Positions 1 through 9,275 of a stretch of DNA of 64,000 bases are shown piece by piece. Both the position numbers and the translations under genes were made by a program. The stretch spans positions 1 through 64,000 of the forward strand of contig CM066303.1 of the NCBI GenBank assembly GCA_033807695.1, in the 5' to 3' direction. Position 1 is the stretch's first letter; every line of letters begins with the position of its first letter. The DNA is from Daedaleopsis sinensis (taxonomy: Eukaryota > Basidiomycota > Agaricomycetes > Polyporales > Polyporaceae). A model generated the notes under the pieces. It saw only the letters and a list, made by a program, of their open reading frames with translations. It made no database searches and was not told where the DNA came from.

Positions 1-159
1 CCCTAACCCTAACCCTAACCCTAACCCTAACCCTAACCCTAACCCTAACCCTAACCCTAACCCTAACCCTAACCCTAACCCTAACCCTAACCCTAACCCT
101 AACCCTAACCCTAACCCTAACCCTAACCCTAACCCTAACCCTAACCCTAACCCTAACCC
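1..159. repeat. Telomere repeat tract, (CCCTAA)26
   Basis: Twenty-six perfect CCCTAA hexamers plus CCC occupy the first 159 bases, with no degenerate units. Read from the other strand this is TTAGGG, the telomere repeat of many filamentous fungi and animals. The tract runs C-rich from base 1, as expected at a left chromosome end, and changes directly to unique sequence at base 160 (CCCA instead of CCCT). Confidence 0.98.
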
Positions 160-969
160 AGGAAGAGGAACATGCGCTGCAGTCGCTCACCTCCGATGCC
201 TCTGCCGGTGCGTCGACATGCACGTCGACGTCGGGCGCCGTCGGTCCGCCCTTCTTGCCCTTGTCCGCGTTCTTGGGCTGCGGCTTCGGCTTCGGCTTCG
301 GCTTCGGCTTCGAGGTCTGCAAAAATTACCCAGTCAGCGAGAGAGTACAAGCAAGCAGCCCAGGACGCAGTACGCACCTCAAGCTCGCTCTCTCCGTCCT
401 CACGGGTCGTCGCACCCAATCCGGCCTGATCGACCGTCTTAGCGCGATCCTTTTTGGATCCGCCGTCCTCAGGCCGCGCTTTGCCAGCGCGATTGACCTG
501 CGGATCGAGCGAGATGAGTGAGATGAGCGAGATGAGCAGCAGCACACAGGTCGCGACGCACTTGGCCCGGGGCAGCAGCCTTGGCTTGTTGTGCTTTGTT
601 CTGCGAGCTAATCGTCAGTTTACAGCGTTAGCAGTTGTTTTCGAAATGCACGTACAGTTTGCATATTTCGAAATTTCAGGTTACTTCGCAGTAGATGGTC
701 AGTGGATGAGAGAGAGAAAGGAGAGAGAGACGAACGACTCACCAAAAGATAGCAGGCGATCGATATCGCCCTCCTTTGGATAAGCATCCGGGCAGTGTAA
801 TGCCTAGATCATCCAGGGGCTGCGTGTGCCGGTACTCCGGAGCCTCATGCTGGCGGGACGGCGCGCGGGAGGGCGCAGATGGCGACACCGATGGCTGTGG
901 AGCATGGGTCAGTCACGGCAGAAACAAGACAGTCACTCACCATGACCGTCAATGTGAGACTAGTGCATC
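160..969 (-). pseudogene. Multi-exon gene of unknown function truncated by the telomere
   Basis: On the minus strand five exons connect through GT-AG introns with consistent phase: 969-941, 894-743, 607-562, 497-378 and 316-160. The reading frame then continues without a stop into the TTAGGG repeats, where it would encode alternating Val-Arg. The predicted product is low complexity: a Pro/Ser-rich start, a Lys/Ala-rich middle and a run of Lys-Pro repeats encoded by a short GGCTTC tandem repeat near 283-312. Branch-site-like CTGAC or CTAAC motifs precede several acceptors. No start codon is identified, so the 5' end may extend past 969. I recognise no family. The natural reading is that a chromosome broke inside this gene and a telomere was added there. 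A spurious chain of exons in GC-rich DNA is the alternative, though the phase agreement argues against it. Confidence 0.55.
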
Positions 970-1200
970 CTGCGCGCAGTTTCAAAAAGAAGTGTGTTCA
1001 GTATATCGAAGCCCGCGAGACGCTGACCCAACGACGTCGATCCCTGCTAAATGATGTTCCCTTGGTCCGGAACCTATTTCCCTAATCAGGCGAGTCTCTC
1101 AACACGTGACATGCGCACGTACAGTGCACACATACCTTTAGTTGAACGTTTTAAAATGTACATTCACCAACGCCTAAAGTACCGTTCGGGGGGTACAGAG
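970..1200. other. Interval with no recognised gene
   Basis: This stretch separates the telomere-truncated gene from the hairpin cluster. It may hold the 5' part of the truncated gene. Nothing else was recognised. Confidence 0.4.
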
Positions 1201-1556
1201 CCCGTGCACGCCGGGTCCCGGCGTGCCCGGGATAATTCTCTCTATTCTTGATTTACTGCAGACATAGGCTCGAACTGTCCGGGGACGCCGTACCTCGGCG
1301 TTCCCGCGGGGTTGGACGCGATAGACATACTTTTGACAACATACATCTAACCCGCATAATTCACGATGCGGACACTCAGAGCCCGGGCACGCCGTACCTC
1401 GGTGTGCCCGGGCCTTTGGACACAAAGTCTCCGTGTATAAGCTCCCAGAGCCCGGGTACGCCGGAAGCCGGCGTACCCGGGCGGTTAGACGTGCTTTTCA
1501 TAACATACATCTATCGTTAGTTTCCTCGCATCCCCGGCGTGTACGGTGTGCCGGGC
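1201..1556. repeat. Cluster of five GC-rich palindromic hairpins
   Basis: Five inverted repeats of about 22-33 bp sit at roughly 1201-1232, 1278-1312, 1381-1413, 1450-1482 and 1532-1555, spaced 70-100 bp apart. The copy at 1450-1482 is perfect: two 15-base arms (GCCCGGGTACGCCGG and its complement) around a 3-base loop. The copy at 1381-1413 has 14-base arms with one G-T pair. Several are preceded by CAGAGCCCG, and two spacers share ACATACATCTA. They lie just past the stop codon of the retrotransposon pol frame, so they could be its 3' region or an independent foldback family. Confidence 0.8.
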
Positions 1557-1576
1557 ATGCTCAATGCGCTTCGTGC

Positions 1577-4500
1577 TCATAAGCGCTCGTATGCTCGAGC
1601 CCAAAAGTCTGAAATTGATGGCTCTAACCTAGGCCTGAACCTTACCCACATCTTTTTGAGCCCTTTAAATTCTTGCAGTCGGCTCTGTGGTGCGTCCAGT
1701 TCCTCAATATTGAAGTTGATTGGGTCCTCACGCGCTAGGTAGGGGATGATTCTGAAGGCCGCTATGGGTCGATCGAAGACAGTCCCATCGAGTTCTGCAA
1801 TGATGTACGCGCCGCCTCTGTTGCGCGATATCACTACTAGAGGGCCTAGGTACCGTGGTCTCATCTTCCTGTTGAGCGACTTCTCAATTGCCGTGTTCCG
1901 CATCAGAACCAGCCTCCCTCGCTGGAAGTTGAAGTCTCGGATGGTTGCGCTGTGTTCCTTCTCGAATAGCTCCGCAGCTTGCACGCGTGTTCGGTAGACG
2001 GTTGACCGCAACCGCGCTATGTCCTCCGGTCTTTTCTGCAAGGCCATCGCCCTGTTGGTGATCAACTCCGTTGTGGACACGAGCTTCGTCGGTATAGGCA
2101 GCAGGTACGTGGCTTCTGTGATGTCCATGGGCAGGATTGGATCCGTCCCAGTTACCGCGTAGTAGGGTGAGCACCCTAGTCTCCTGCGTACTGTGATTCG
2201 GTCCGCCCAGAGTACTGAATATACCCGCGCCACCCATTGCGTCGTATCACCTTCGCATGCTTTGAAGAGCGCATCCCGGATGTGGAAATGAGGCCGCTCG
2301 ACGATCCCGTTCGCTCGTGAGTTGTATCCTGAGATCCGTATGTGCTTGACGTGGTATTGCTTTGCCAGGTACTCCAACGCTGCAACCCATGGACTTCCGT
2401 TGTCTGAAACGATCTCGGACAGTGCTCCCCATCTGCACAGCAGGTCTTGGTAGATCCAGTCGCCGACCGCCTTCGCTGTTTGGACTGTACTCGCCCGCCC
2501 TTCAGCATAACTTGTGGTTGCACACCTCGCATGGAAGAAGTGCTTGTACGATCCAGGCATGTCCATAGAGTCGACGTGAACTCGTACGAACGGCGCCGCA
2601 GGATAGGAAACTGAAGGTGGTATGTAGATCCGCGTAGTTTGTCGAATTTGACATTGGTGGCAGCTTCTCACATACCAGGCCACATCCGCCTTCATTTCTG
2701 GCCACCAGAACCGTTCGGCCACGAAGGAGATTGTCGCCTGTACGCCTCTGTGTCCTATGAAGTCGTGCATGCTCACGAACGCTTTCGCTCGTAGTTCTGG
2801 GGGTAGTACTCTCCTGTGGTTCCCGTTCTTTGCTATCTTCCATAGTCGGCCATCCTTCACGAAGAATTGTCCTGCGTATTTGACGAACGCATCGAGCTCC
2901 TTCTGAACCAGCTTCGGTCTTCTCTTGGTGCACAGAAATTCGTAGACGTTCGCTATTCTGTGGTCAAACTTCTGGGCAACCTCCGTGCGCGGTACGATTG
3001 CGTAGTCAATTTCTGGAATGTCCGGTAGCTTGCCCGCCGTCCCGCTTGTCTGCTGCATGAGCGCACTGAAGCCCATCGCTTCCGTCTCGAAGTTGCTCGT
3101 TTTCCGCGTAACCTCGTGTTGTAGAGGAGCGTCTCCCAGGTGTGGAGGTGGATTTATGAGGTGTGTAAAGCCGTACATGTTGTCCACCCAGTCATCGAAT
3201 TCTCCGTTGTCTGCTTCTTCTGGTTCGTCTTCAGGCTGCGCAGGTCGTCGGCTGAGACCGTCCGGTCCATGGGAGATTCCAGGTACGTGCCGCATTTCGA
3301 AGTGAAACATATTGATGCTAATGATCCACCTATTCATGACTGCATTCGGCGCGACATCCGGATTCTGGATCATGGCTTTCGTAGATGTCGCATCCATTTC
3401 TACTATTAGGTTTCGTACACCGACCAGCCAAAAGCGGAGCGCCTTCAATGCTCGGTACAGACCATATAGCTCGAGCTTCGGTTGCGAGAATCTGGCTTCC
3501 CTTTCGTTCAAGGTAATGGATCCAAAGCGGTTGTAGTATCGTTTCCGCGGGTCTTCCGGATCCTCTTGACACAGCTGGTAGCCGACCGCGATATAAGAGG
3601 TGTCCACCGCTAGAATTACCGGGGCCTTCGACTCGTAGTTGATCGACTTCAAGGCCGGGGATTCCACTAATGCTGTCTTTAGATCCTCCATGGCCTTGTC
3701 CTGTTCCTCTCCCCATTCGAATGGTACGTCCTTCCGCGTGAGCTTGACTAATGGCGCGGCCTTCTTCCCGAAGTTCTTGATGAAGATCCTCCCAACGCCT
3801 ACCGTTCCCAAAAACGACCGTACTTCGGAAACATTTTTACACGGTCCCCATTTGAGTACCGCATCCACGCAACCTCTCTCTGGAAGACGGCCTTCCGGTG
3901 TGCATCGATGTCCCACCGCTACGAAGTCGCGCGCCGCGCAGACGAACTTCTTGCCCGAGAAGGTACCTCCCGCATGTTTCATCCGCTGTACAATCCTGTT
4001 GACGTCTTGCATGTGCTCCCAGATGTACCTCCTGATGCCTGGGTTCCCCTTCATACACTCGAAAGAACCATCTTCCCGTTCGTAGGAAGACTCCGGTCCA
4101 ATGACAGGTACGTCATCGATGTAGGGAATCGTCGTATCCGGAATTTCAGGCTGCAATATGTAGGTCACGTCGTCGTGGAAGATGGGTACTGAATTTGTCC
4201 ATCCCATTGGTAGCGTCGTCAGCCGCATGGCTCCGAAAGGCGTTTGGAAGGTCGTGAGGTCGCGCGATTCTTCGTCCAGGATCCTCTCGTCGTATCCAAC
4301 GTATAGATCCAGGGTTGTCCCGCACGCACGCCCTGCGAAGCGTTCCGCCATGTGGTCGGGTATCGGCGGTACACCGCTGTGTTGAATAGAGACTCTGTTG
4401 AGCGGCTCCAGACTATGGACGATCCTCAGACTCCCGTCCTTCTTCAGCACACAGAACCATCTGGATCGGTAAGACGCATTTGACGGTTCGTATACGCCTG

Positions 4501-5377
4501 ATTCTATTTTCTTCTTCATGATCTCACAGATTTGTCGGTAGGTTCCGGGTGGAATGGGGAAATTCGTTTCAATCCACGGAGTGTGAGGCACAACCGCAAA
4601 CTTCACTGGTGGGAACATGTCCGTCCTGAAGTGGCCACGCTCGCTGTCTTCCCAAGCGAATCCCTGCTCCTGTTTGCACATCATGTCGTCTAGCAAAGCT
4701 AGCTCTTCTTCCGATAGGTGAGCATTGACTTTGTGGAGCTTCTCGCGTCGTTCAGCTGTGTACCGCCCAGTTGGTTCAAAAGGCTTTGGATTGAGGTCAA
4801 GCGGCTTCATCCCTTCGAGATGGTCGCCGTTTATCTCCCGTACAATTCTGTATTGCTTGGGAAGCTCCCCAATCACTGGTCGTACTTTCTTATCCACTGG
4901 CTTGTACTTCTTCTTCGATTTCACGTAGCTGCGTACGCTCTCGGGGTCCTCGGTGGCTGTTTGCCGCTCGTCGCCTTCTGGAAGTTGCTCGCCTTCCGCC
5001 TCTTGTTCTTGCTCGCTCGGCTCGGTTTTCTCGCTCGCTCTTGCTGCTTCGCTGGACCTAGACCGGATTCTGACTGCTCTTCTGCCTCTGGTTTTCGTAG
5101 CGTATACTGGGAGTGCTCGTCCTCGGAAGAGGGCTCGGTCGACTTCGCGATGTGGTTGTCGGCTCCGCATTCTATCCCCTTCCGATTCCTGGATCGGTAC
5201 TTTCGAGAACATGGTTTTGATTTTCTGCTTTGTCTCGGAGTCGTCACAGGCCGATAGATATGCTGACTGAATTGTGGAATTTTCTAGGTTTTCTAAGTCC
5301 TTGTACGCCGTCGTGAAAACTTGACCCGTTCTTGCGTCATAGTCGAGGACGAGAGCGACCTCTCCCTGACTGTTCAT
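1577..5377 (-). CDS. pol: Ty3/gypsy Pol polyprotein (RT, RNase H, integrase)
   Basis: This 1266-residue frame starts with ATG at 5377 and ends with TGA at 1577-1579. Reverse transcriptase shows the catalytic YIDD box near residue 420, preceded by the LPMGWTNS region. RNase H follows, with AVDTSY near residue 591. Integrase has an HHCC zinc-binding motif near residues 871-910 (HDFIGH, then CHQC) and a DDE core with D in VDSMD (about 937), D in SDNG (about 993) and E in GIVER (about 1024). A GPY/F-like module (RYLGPLVV) lies near the C-terminus, and I see no chromodomain. The ATG overlaps the gag stop as TGATG, putting pol in the -1 frame relative to gag. The pol frame is open for only about 94 nt upstream of that ATG. 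Protease is not in this frame. It makes cDNA and integrates it into the nuclear genome. Confidence 0.95.
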   Translation of the reverse strand: MNSQGEVALVLDYDARTGQVFTTAYKDLENLENSTIQSAYLSACDDSETKQKIKTMFSKVPIQESEGDRMRSRQPHREVDRALFRGRALPVYATKTRGRRAVRIRSRSSEAARASEKTEPSEQEQEAEGEQLPEGDERQTATEDPESVRSYVKSKKKYKPVDKKVRPVIGELPKQYRIVREINGDHLEGMKPLDLNPKPFEPTGRYTAERREKLHKVNAHLSEEELALLDDMMCKQEQGFAWEDSERGHFRTDMFPPVKFAVVPHTPWIETNFPIPPGTYRQICEIMKKKIESGVYEPSNASYRSRWFCVLKKDGSLRIVHSLEPLNRVSIQHSGVPPIPDHMAERFAGRACGTTLDLYVGYDERILDEESRDLTTFQTPFGAMRLTTLPMGWTNSVPIFHDDVTYILQPEIPDTTIPYIDDVPVIGPESSYEREDGSFECMKGNPGIRRYIWEHMQDVNRIVQRMKHAGGTFSGKKFVCAARDFVAVGHRCTPEGRLPERGCVDAVLKWGPCKNVSEVRSFLGTVGVGRIFIKNFGKKAAPLVKLTRKDVPFEWGEEQDKAMEDLKTALVESPALKSINYESKAPVILAVDTSYIAVGYQLCQEDPEDPRKRYYNRFGSITLNEREARFSQPKLELYGLYRALKALRFWLVGVRNLIVEMDATSTKAMIQNPDVAPNAVMNRWIISINMFHFEMRHVPGISHGPDGLSRRPAQPEDEPEEADNGEFDDWVDNMYGFTHLINPPPHLGDAPLQHEVTRKTSNFETEAMGFSALMQQTSGTAGKLPDIPEIDYAIVPRTEVAQKFDHRIANVYEFLCTKRRPKLVQKELDAFVKYAGQFFVKDGRLWKIAKNGNHRRVLPPELRAKAFVSMHDFIGHRGVQATISFVAERFWWPEMKADVAWYVRSCHQCQIRQTTRIYIPPSVSYPAAPFVRVHVDSMDMPGSYKHFFHARCATTSYAEGRASTVQTAKAVGDWIYQDLLCRWGALSEIVSDNGSPWVAALEYLAKQYHVKHIRISGYNSRANGIVERPHFHIRDALFKACEGDTTQWVARVYSVLWADRITVRRRLGCSPYYAVTGTDPILPMDITEATYLLPIPTKLVSTTELITNRAMALQKRPEDIARLRSTVYRTRVQAAELFEKEHSATIRDFNFQRGRLVLMRNTAIEKSLNRKMRPRYLGPLVVISRNRGGAYIIAELDGTVFDRPIAAFRIIPYLAREDPINFNIEELDAPQSRLQEFKGLKKMWVRFRPRLEPSISDFWARAYERL

Positions 5378-8259
5378 CAGATCCTCGAAGCCCGAAAACC
5401 CTCGACTCTGAGTCCATAACTCGGAGAGTCTCCATGCGCGTAGGTCGGTAGCGTCAATTCGCGGTTCGAGTTAGGGCAAGTGACGGTAATTGACAATTGG
5501 CCATCCATAGAGTTGCTCGACCTCGCACGCATCACCGTCATGAACGGCCTTCCTAGGAGGATCTGGTAAGGCGCTGCCTTCACAACATGCATCTGGAGGT
5601 AGACCACGATCCCGCCACCTAATTCCACAGGCACGTTCTTTGCTAGACCGAGTGTCATGTCGACCGTCCCATTTGCGCTGATCATCCTCCTTCGCTTGGT
5701 AGGATCGTAGGGGATCTTCAACGCATAAGCGATTTGGTCGTTTATACCGACTATCTGGGACCCATCGTCGAGTGTACACTCTGTCGGCGTGTCCGTTCGA
5801 GCTACCCAGGTGAACAGCGACCTCAGCTTCTCCGATTCCGAGGCTACGATGGTTGACTTCCGCCGACTGCTCGCAGGATAGCCTTGTCCCGGAGCTACAT
5901 ACGGTGCATTGTGCGACTTTGGCTCTTCGTCCTCGTCCTCGCTGCCTTCATAGTCCAGGTCTACGAATGCAAAGGATCCAAGTGTCGGCCTTCCAGTCCC
6001 TGAGGATGAACTTCCTGCTGTCTGGAGGTTGTCTTCCGGGAAGTCTTCGTCTTCAGCGACTTCGGTCACTAGTACCTTGTTCCGAGGCCGCTCGCCTTCC
6101 CGGTTGGTCACTTCCTGCAGTTGCTCGTCTCTGACTTGCGTTCGCCTGAGAGCTGTGGCCTCATGCACTCGCTTCCTGAGTCCTGGAGAAATACTGAGTA
6201 GCTCGGCTGGTGACACTGTGATACTCTGGCTATCTCTGAAGCTTCGGTTGAAGACTCTTTCTTCCGCGGTTGGGTCGATGATCGCTGCGGCCCTTCTGAC
6301 CGGTGGTTCGTCCTTCTTCGGCAGTTCCTGGCCTCTGGGTACCACAGTCGGCGCATAGGGATGGAAGGTCTCTTCAGGCTCTTTTGCCCTCGTGTCCCAG
6401 GTAACGTGCTTCTCCTTCTCCTTCCCCTTCTCTCTCGTCGGCTGGTGAGGCGGCTGATCACGCTCGGGCGTCCCTGCCCGCGTGTCGTCCCTCCCTTTCT
6501 CCGAGTTGCGCGTAATACGTCGAGGCCGCGTCTCTAGCTCGACTCCATCAAAAACCTGCCGTCCCGAGCGAGTGTTCATGCGCTCTTTAACCATGTTTGC
6601 CTTGTGCATGAGGACTTCTAACTCCTCTTCCAAGGTACGCTCGTCTTCCTGCATCTCGAACTGATAGATGTTGCTCATGGTTCCTCGCGCTCGTTGGTTT
6701 GGGTTCTTTTCGTGCCAAGCATTGACTCTATCGCGCATACAGTTCCCTGGCAGACTACGAGGGATCACACCGCCTCCTGGTAGGATGATTTTGTCGTATA
6801 CGTCCTTCCGGATGAGTCCCGCCGTCATGTCCTCTGCGACTTTCGGGCACGTCTTCAACCGACATCCCGGTAGGCCACAGTAGATGCATTCGTCGTTAGC
6901 GGGTGGATTACGTCCGTATAGGCCCCCTTGCTGCTGCTGGTACCTTCCCTGGGGAGGTTGTGGTGGTGGAGGGTATTGTTCCCCTTGTTGCGGCGGTTGA
7001 GTGGCTTGCATCCTCTGCTGGCTCACGAAGTCGCGCATGGTCGAACTCATCATGGAGATCATCTCCCGCTTGAAGGCCGATAGATCCGGCTCGGTTTTCA
7101 CCGTAACCGTGGAGGCCATGGCTGGAGCCGGAGGATTGACTCGAGCGAGGTTACCGGACGTCGCAGTTGACCAACTTCCGATTCCGCCGAACGGGCCTCC
7201 GTCCGCCAGACAATAGGAAATTGCTTCATGAACTTGCGCGACCGTGTAAGCTTCTTCTTTGTGTTTTGCAGGCACCTGGTGTGCTAACCGCGCGGATACC
7301 GCCATTGTGTACTGCATAGGAACTAGCCGTAGCAAGGCTGTCGACGCGTCGCGCTCCGTTAGCTCTGGTTCGGTCTTCGCATGCAAGTACCGGTAGATGG
7401 GATAGAATTTGCCGTAGAACTTCATGTAGGTTTCGAGGCTGGATATCCCCGTACGTACGGCTTCCCCGATGACTTCATTGTATTCTCGCAGTGTCCAGGT
7501 GTACTGGGCATCCGTCCCGAGGTAGAAGGACAGAACCTCCGTCTTGAATTCTTCATACGTCTTCTGGGTGTCCGAGAACGTCGGCAGGGACTTCCATCGC
7601 TTGGCGACTCCCGCTGGTATGTAGTCGACCGCCGCCGCCTTGCAAGCTTGTTCATCAGTGATGCTATGCTTCTTTAGGAGTCGGGCAAGGTCGTCAAAGT
7701 ACCGCTCGACAGTGTCCTTGGATTCCTCATCGAATTGGGGCGCACTCCTTTCCGTACGCAACGGTAATTTCGATAGATCTGCGCTAGCCATTGAATGGAT
7801 TGTAGGTGGTACTACGGGTGGTAGAGCCGTAGGTAATATTTGAGCGGCGTAGGCTAGCAGGGAAGGAAGGGGGTTCCTAGGTAGGTTGAAGGCCCCTGCG
7901 GTATGTGATAGCGTAGGTCTTGGGTTACTAATTGATTCTGAAGTCAGGAACGGATGGTCCGGAACTTCAAGGTCCTCCTGCTCGTCTTCGGAATCGTCCT
8001 CTAGTTCGGTAAGCGGAGAGTCTGCGAAAACCGCGAAGTTGTTCTCGATAACGGTAGTGATCTGCTCTGCTCTCTCGGGGTCTTCTGCTTCGATTTCCTC
8101 TAAAGCCTGTTCGGTTTGTCGATGGAGGCGACGGATACGTTCGCTCCGCGTCGGCCGCAAACGTGGGATTCTTGAGCCGGAACCGGTGGAGACTGTTCTT
8201 GTACCCCTCGCGGTGGGCTCCAGAATGATGGGGTAACTCTGGGTCGCTGGGCGAAACAC
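5377..8259 (-). CDS. gag: Ty3/gypsy Gag with C-terminal aspartic protease
   Basis: The frame is open for 960 codons and stops with TGA at 5377-5379. The codon at 8259 is GTG; the first ATG is at 7791, which would give an 804-residue protein, so either translation starts there or a 5' exon or non-ATG start adds the acidic 156-residue region. A Gag core lies around residues 190-340. A zinc knuckle near residues 456-470 has spacing CX2CX4CX4C (CIYCGLPGCRLKTC), with Cys where retroviral and most retrotransposon knuckles have His. The C-terminal part carries a protease-like segment: LDDGSQI near residue 830, in place of the usual D-S/T-G, and LLGRPF near residue 903. Placing protease in the gag frame, separate from RT, is found in some fungal elements. 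The product assembles the virus-like particle. Confidence 0.88.
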   Translation of the reverse strand: MFRPATQSYPIILEPTARGTRTVSTGSGSRIPRLRPTRSERIRRLHRQTEQALEEIEAEDPERAEQITTVIENNFAVFADSPLTELEDDSEDEQEDLEVPDHPFLTSESISNPRPTLSHTAGAFNLPRNPLPSLLAYAAQILPTALPPVVPPTIHSMASADLSKLPLRTERSAPQFDEESKDTVERYFDDLARLLKKHSITDEQACKAAAVDYIPAGVAKRWKSLPTFSDTQKTYEEFKTEVLSFYLGTDAQYTWTLREYNEVIGEAVRTGISSLETYMKFYGKFYPIYRYLHAKTEPELTERDASTALLRLVPMQYTMAVSARLAHQVPAKHKEEAYTVAQVHEAISYCLADGGPFGGIGSWSTATSGNLARVNPPAPAMASTVTVKTEPDLSAFKREMISMMSSTMRDFVSQQRMQATQPPQQGEQYPPPPQPPQGRYQQQQGGLYGRNPPANDECIYCGLPGCRLKTCPKVAEDMTAGLIRKDVYDKIILPGGGVIPRSLPGNCMRDRVNAWHEKNPNQRARGTMSNIYQFEMQEDERTLEEELEVLMHKANMVKERMNTRSGRQVFDGVELETRPRRITRNSEKGRDDTRAGTPERDQPPHQPTREKGKEKEKHVTWDTRAKEPEETFHPYAPTVVPRGQELPKKDEPPVRRAAAIIDPTAEERVFNRSFRDSQSITVSPAELLSISPGLRKRVHEATALRRTQVRDEQLQEVTNREGERPRNKVLVTEVAEDEDFPEDNLQTAGSSSSGTGRPTLGSFAFVDLDYEGSEDEDEEPKSHNAPYVAPGQGYPASSRRKSTIVASESEKLRSLFTWVARTDTPTECTLDDGSQIVGINDQIAYALKIPYDPTKRRRMISANGTVDMTLGLAKNVPVELGGGIVVYLQMHVVKAAPYQILLGRPFMTVMRARSSNSMDGQLSITVTCPNSNRELTLPTYAHGDSPSYGLRVEGFRASRI

Positions 8260-8363
8260 ACACCCAAACGAGCACGAGATCAGCTACCTAGTAGGGTGCG
8301 AGGTGGAGGACAGGTTCCCGGTGTAGTCGCTCTTCTTCACGTAGCCCGTCGACGATAGACAAG

Positions 8364-8542
8364 GAAGTTGAGCAACTTCAGATGGAAGTCAAGCAACTTC
8401 CGTGGGTGAGGCTAGTCTGCAGGAGGAGATTGAAGACGGACGGTCTTCAATTGAGTGTCGACTAGATGATTCTTGGACTCGGACTCGATCTCTGGAGCTA
8501 CTGCGCTGTTTTGCTGGGCTGCAATCCCGCTGGCTTATATAC
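8364..8542 (-). promoter_or_regulatory. Retrotransposon leader: tandem hairpins and TATA-like box
   Basis: Reading towards gag, a TATATAAG box lies at about 8542-8533. Downstream are two adjacent hairpin-forming repeats: 8364-8379 (GAAGTTG, AG, CAACTTC; perfect) and 8384-8401 (GGAAGT...ACTTCC). They could be a promoter and a structured leader of the element's RNA. No transcript start is known, so this is an inference from position. Confidence 0.35.
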
Positions 8543-8545
8543 TGT

Positions 8546-9275
8546 ACAAATCGCCGCCAAATAAACTACAACTATCATACCAATCGTCCAATCATAGGAA
8601 ACTCTGCTCCTCCCACGCTCACGTCGCGATCCTCCTCTCCTGAACCCCTACGGCGCACTCCGGTGGTTAGGTAGGTGTTTGCACCGAGCCTATCACGTCG
8701 CCGCTCGACTTGCATCCGCGGTCACGAGAGCGCTTAGTCTTGCGGCGCGCCACCACGTGATTGCGTCTGAAGTCCATCCGCTCGTCTTCGTAGGCCTCGG
8801 AAGGCCGTCCTCCTCACTCCCTTGTCTTCCGTGCCTCTTCCGACGACCTTCGTACCAATTGCTGGACTCCGTGGCGGTCGCCTAGACCAGACCCTCGATC
8901 GATCGCCTCCTCTGTCCTGGCTGGAGCTCTGGCGACCTCGGTCAGCCGCCGGCAGCTCGGCATCGGCTCCTTCGACCCTTGGAATGGCATGTCTCCGTAC
9001 TCGCTCCTTCGGTAGTCGCTCGCCTTCCTTGTGAAGCCGCTCGTCTTCATACTGCGTGAATTGACTGACGGGCGCGAATAGTGATGGGCTGCGGGGTGTT
9101 TCCGGGGCCTAGCTGGTCCTGAGGCTCATCAGCGCGAACGTGAATGTACGCATCAGTTAGCTCCTACCACCCAGCCCGTCCCCGCGCTTGCTGCAGCACG
9201 CTCAGACAACATCACTGTGCGTTTGTTCGAACACTATCTGTCTCCTCTGATGCCACTAACCCACCATTTTTGTAG
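8546..9275. other. Interval between retrotransposon and next gene; nothing recognised
   Basis: About 730 bases follow without a recognisable coding domain. The last 80 bases contain a plausible intron (donor GTGCGT near 9226, acceptor TTTTTGTAG ending 9275) that leads into the next gene, so a first exon of that gene probably lies just upstream. I could not find its ATG: the nearest one (near 9145) is followed by an in-frame TAG. Confidence 0.4.

Larger units (their letters stand above)
1577..8283 (-). mobile_element. Ty3/gypsy LTR retrotransposon, internal region
   Basis: Two long minus-strand frames carry Gag, protease, reverse transcriptase, RNase H and integrase in the order PR-RT-RH-IN, which defines Ty3/gypsy (Metaviridae-type) elements. 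Both frames are uninterrupted, suggesting recent insertion. I compared the sequence on either side (about 1000-1576 and 8284-9060) and could not find a direct LTR pair, a convincing primer-binding site or target-site duplication. The element may therefore have lost its LTRs, or the LTRs may lie outside the parts I could compare by eye. The upper limit given is the upstream in-frame stop of the gag frame (a TAG read at 8286-8284). Confidence 0.9.

Noticed and set aside
1201..1556. CRISPR-like spaced repeats
   Set aside because: The copies are palindromes of differing sequence with irregular spacing in a eukaryotic subtelomere, and no cas genes are present.
1..1576. A telomere-linked RecQ-type helicase gene
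   Set aside because: There is no helicase motif. The gene next to the telomere encodes low-complexity Lys/Pro/Ser-rich sequence.
8534..8600. A retrotransposon primer-binding site (TGGTAT-like on the minus strand near 8574)
   Set aside because: The match to an initiator-tRNA site is only six bases, and it lies upstream of the TATA-like box, the wrong order for an LTR element.
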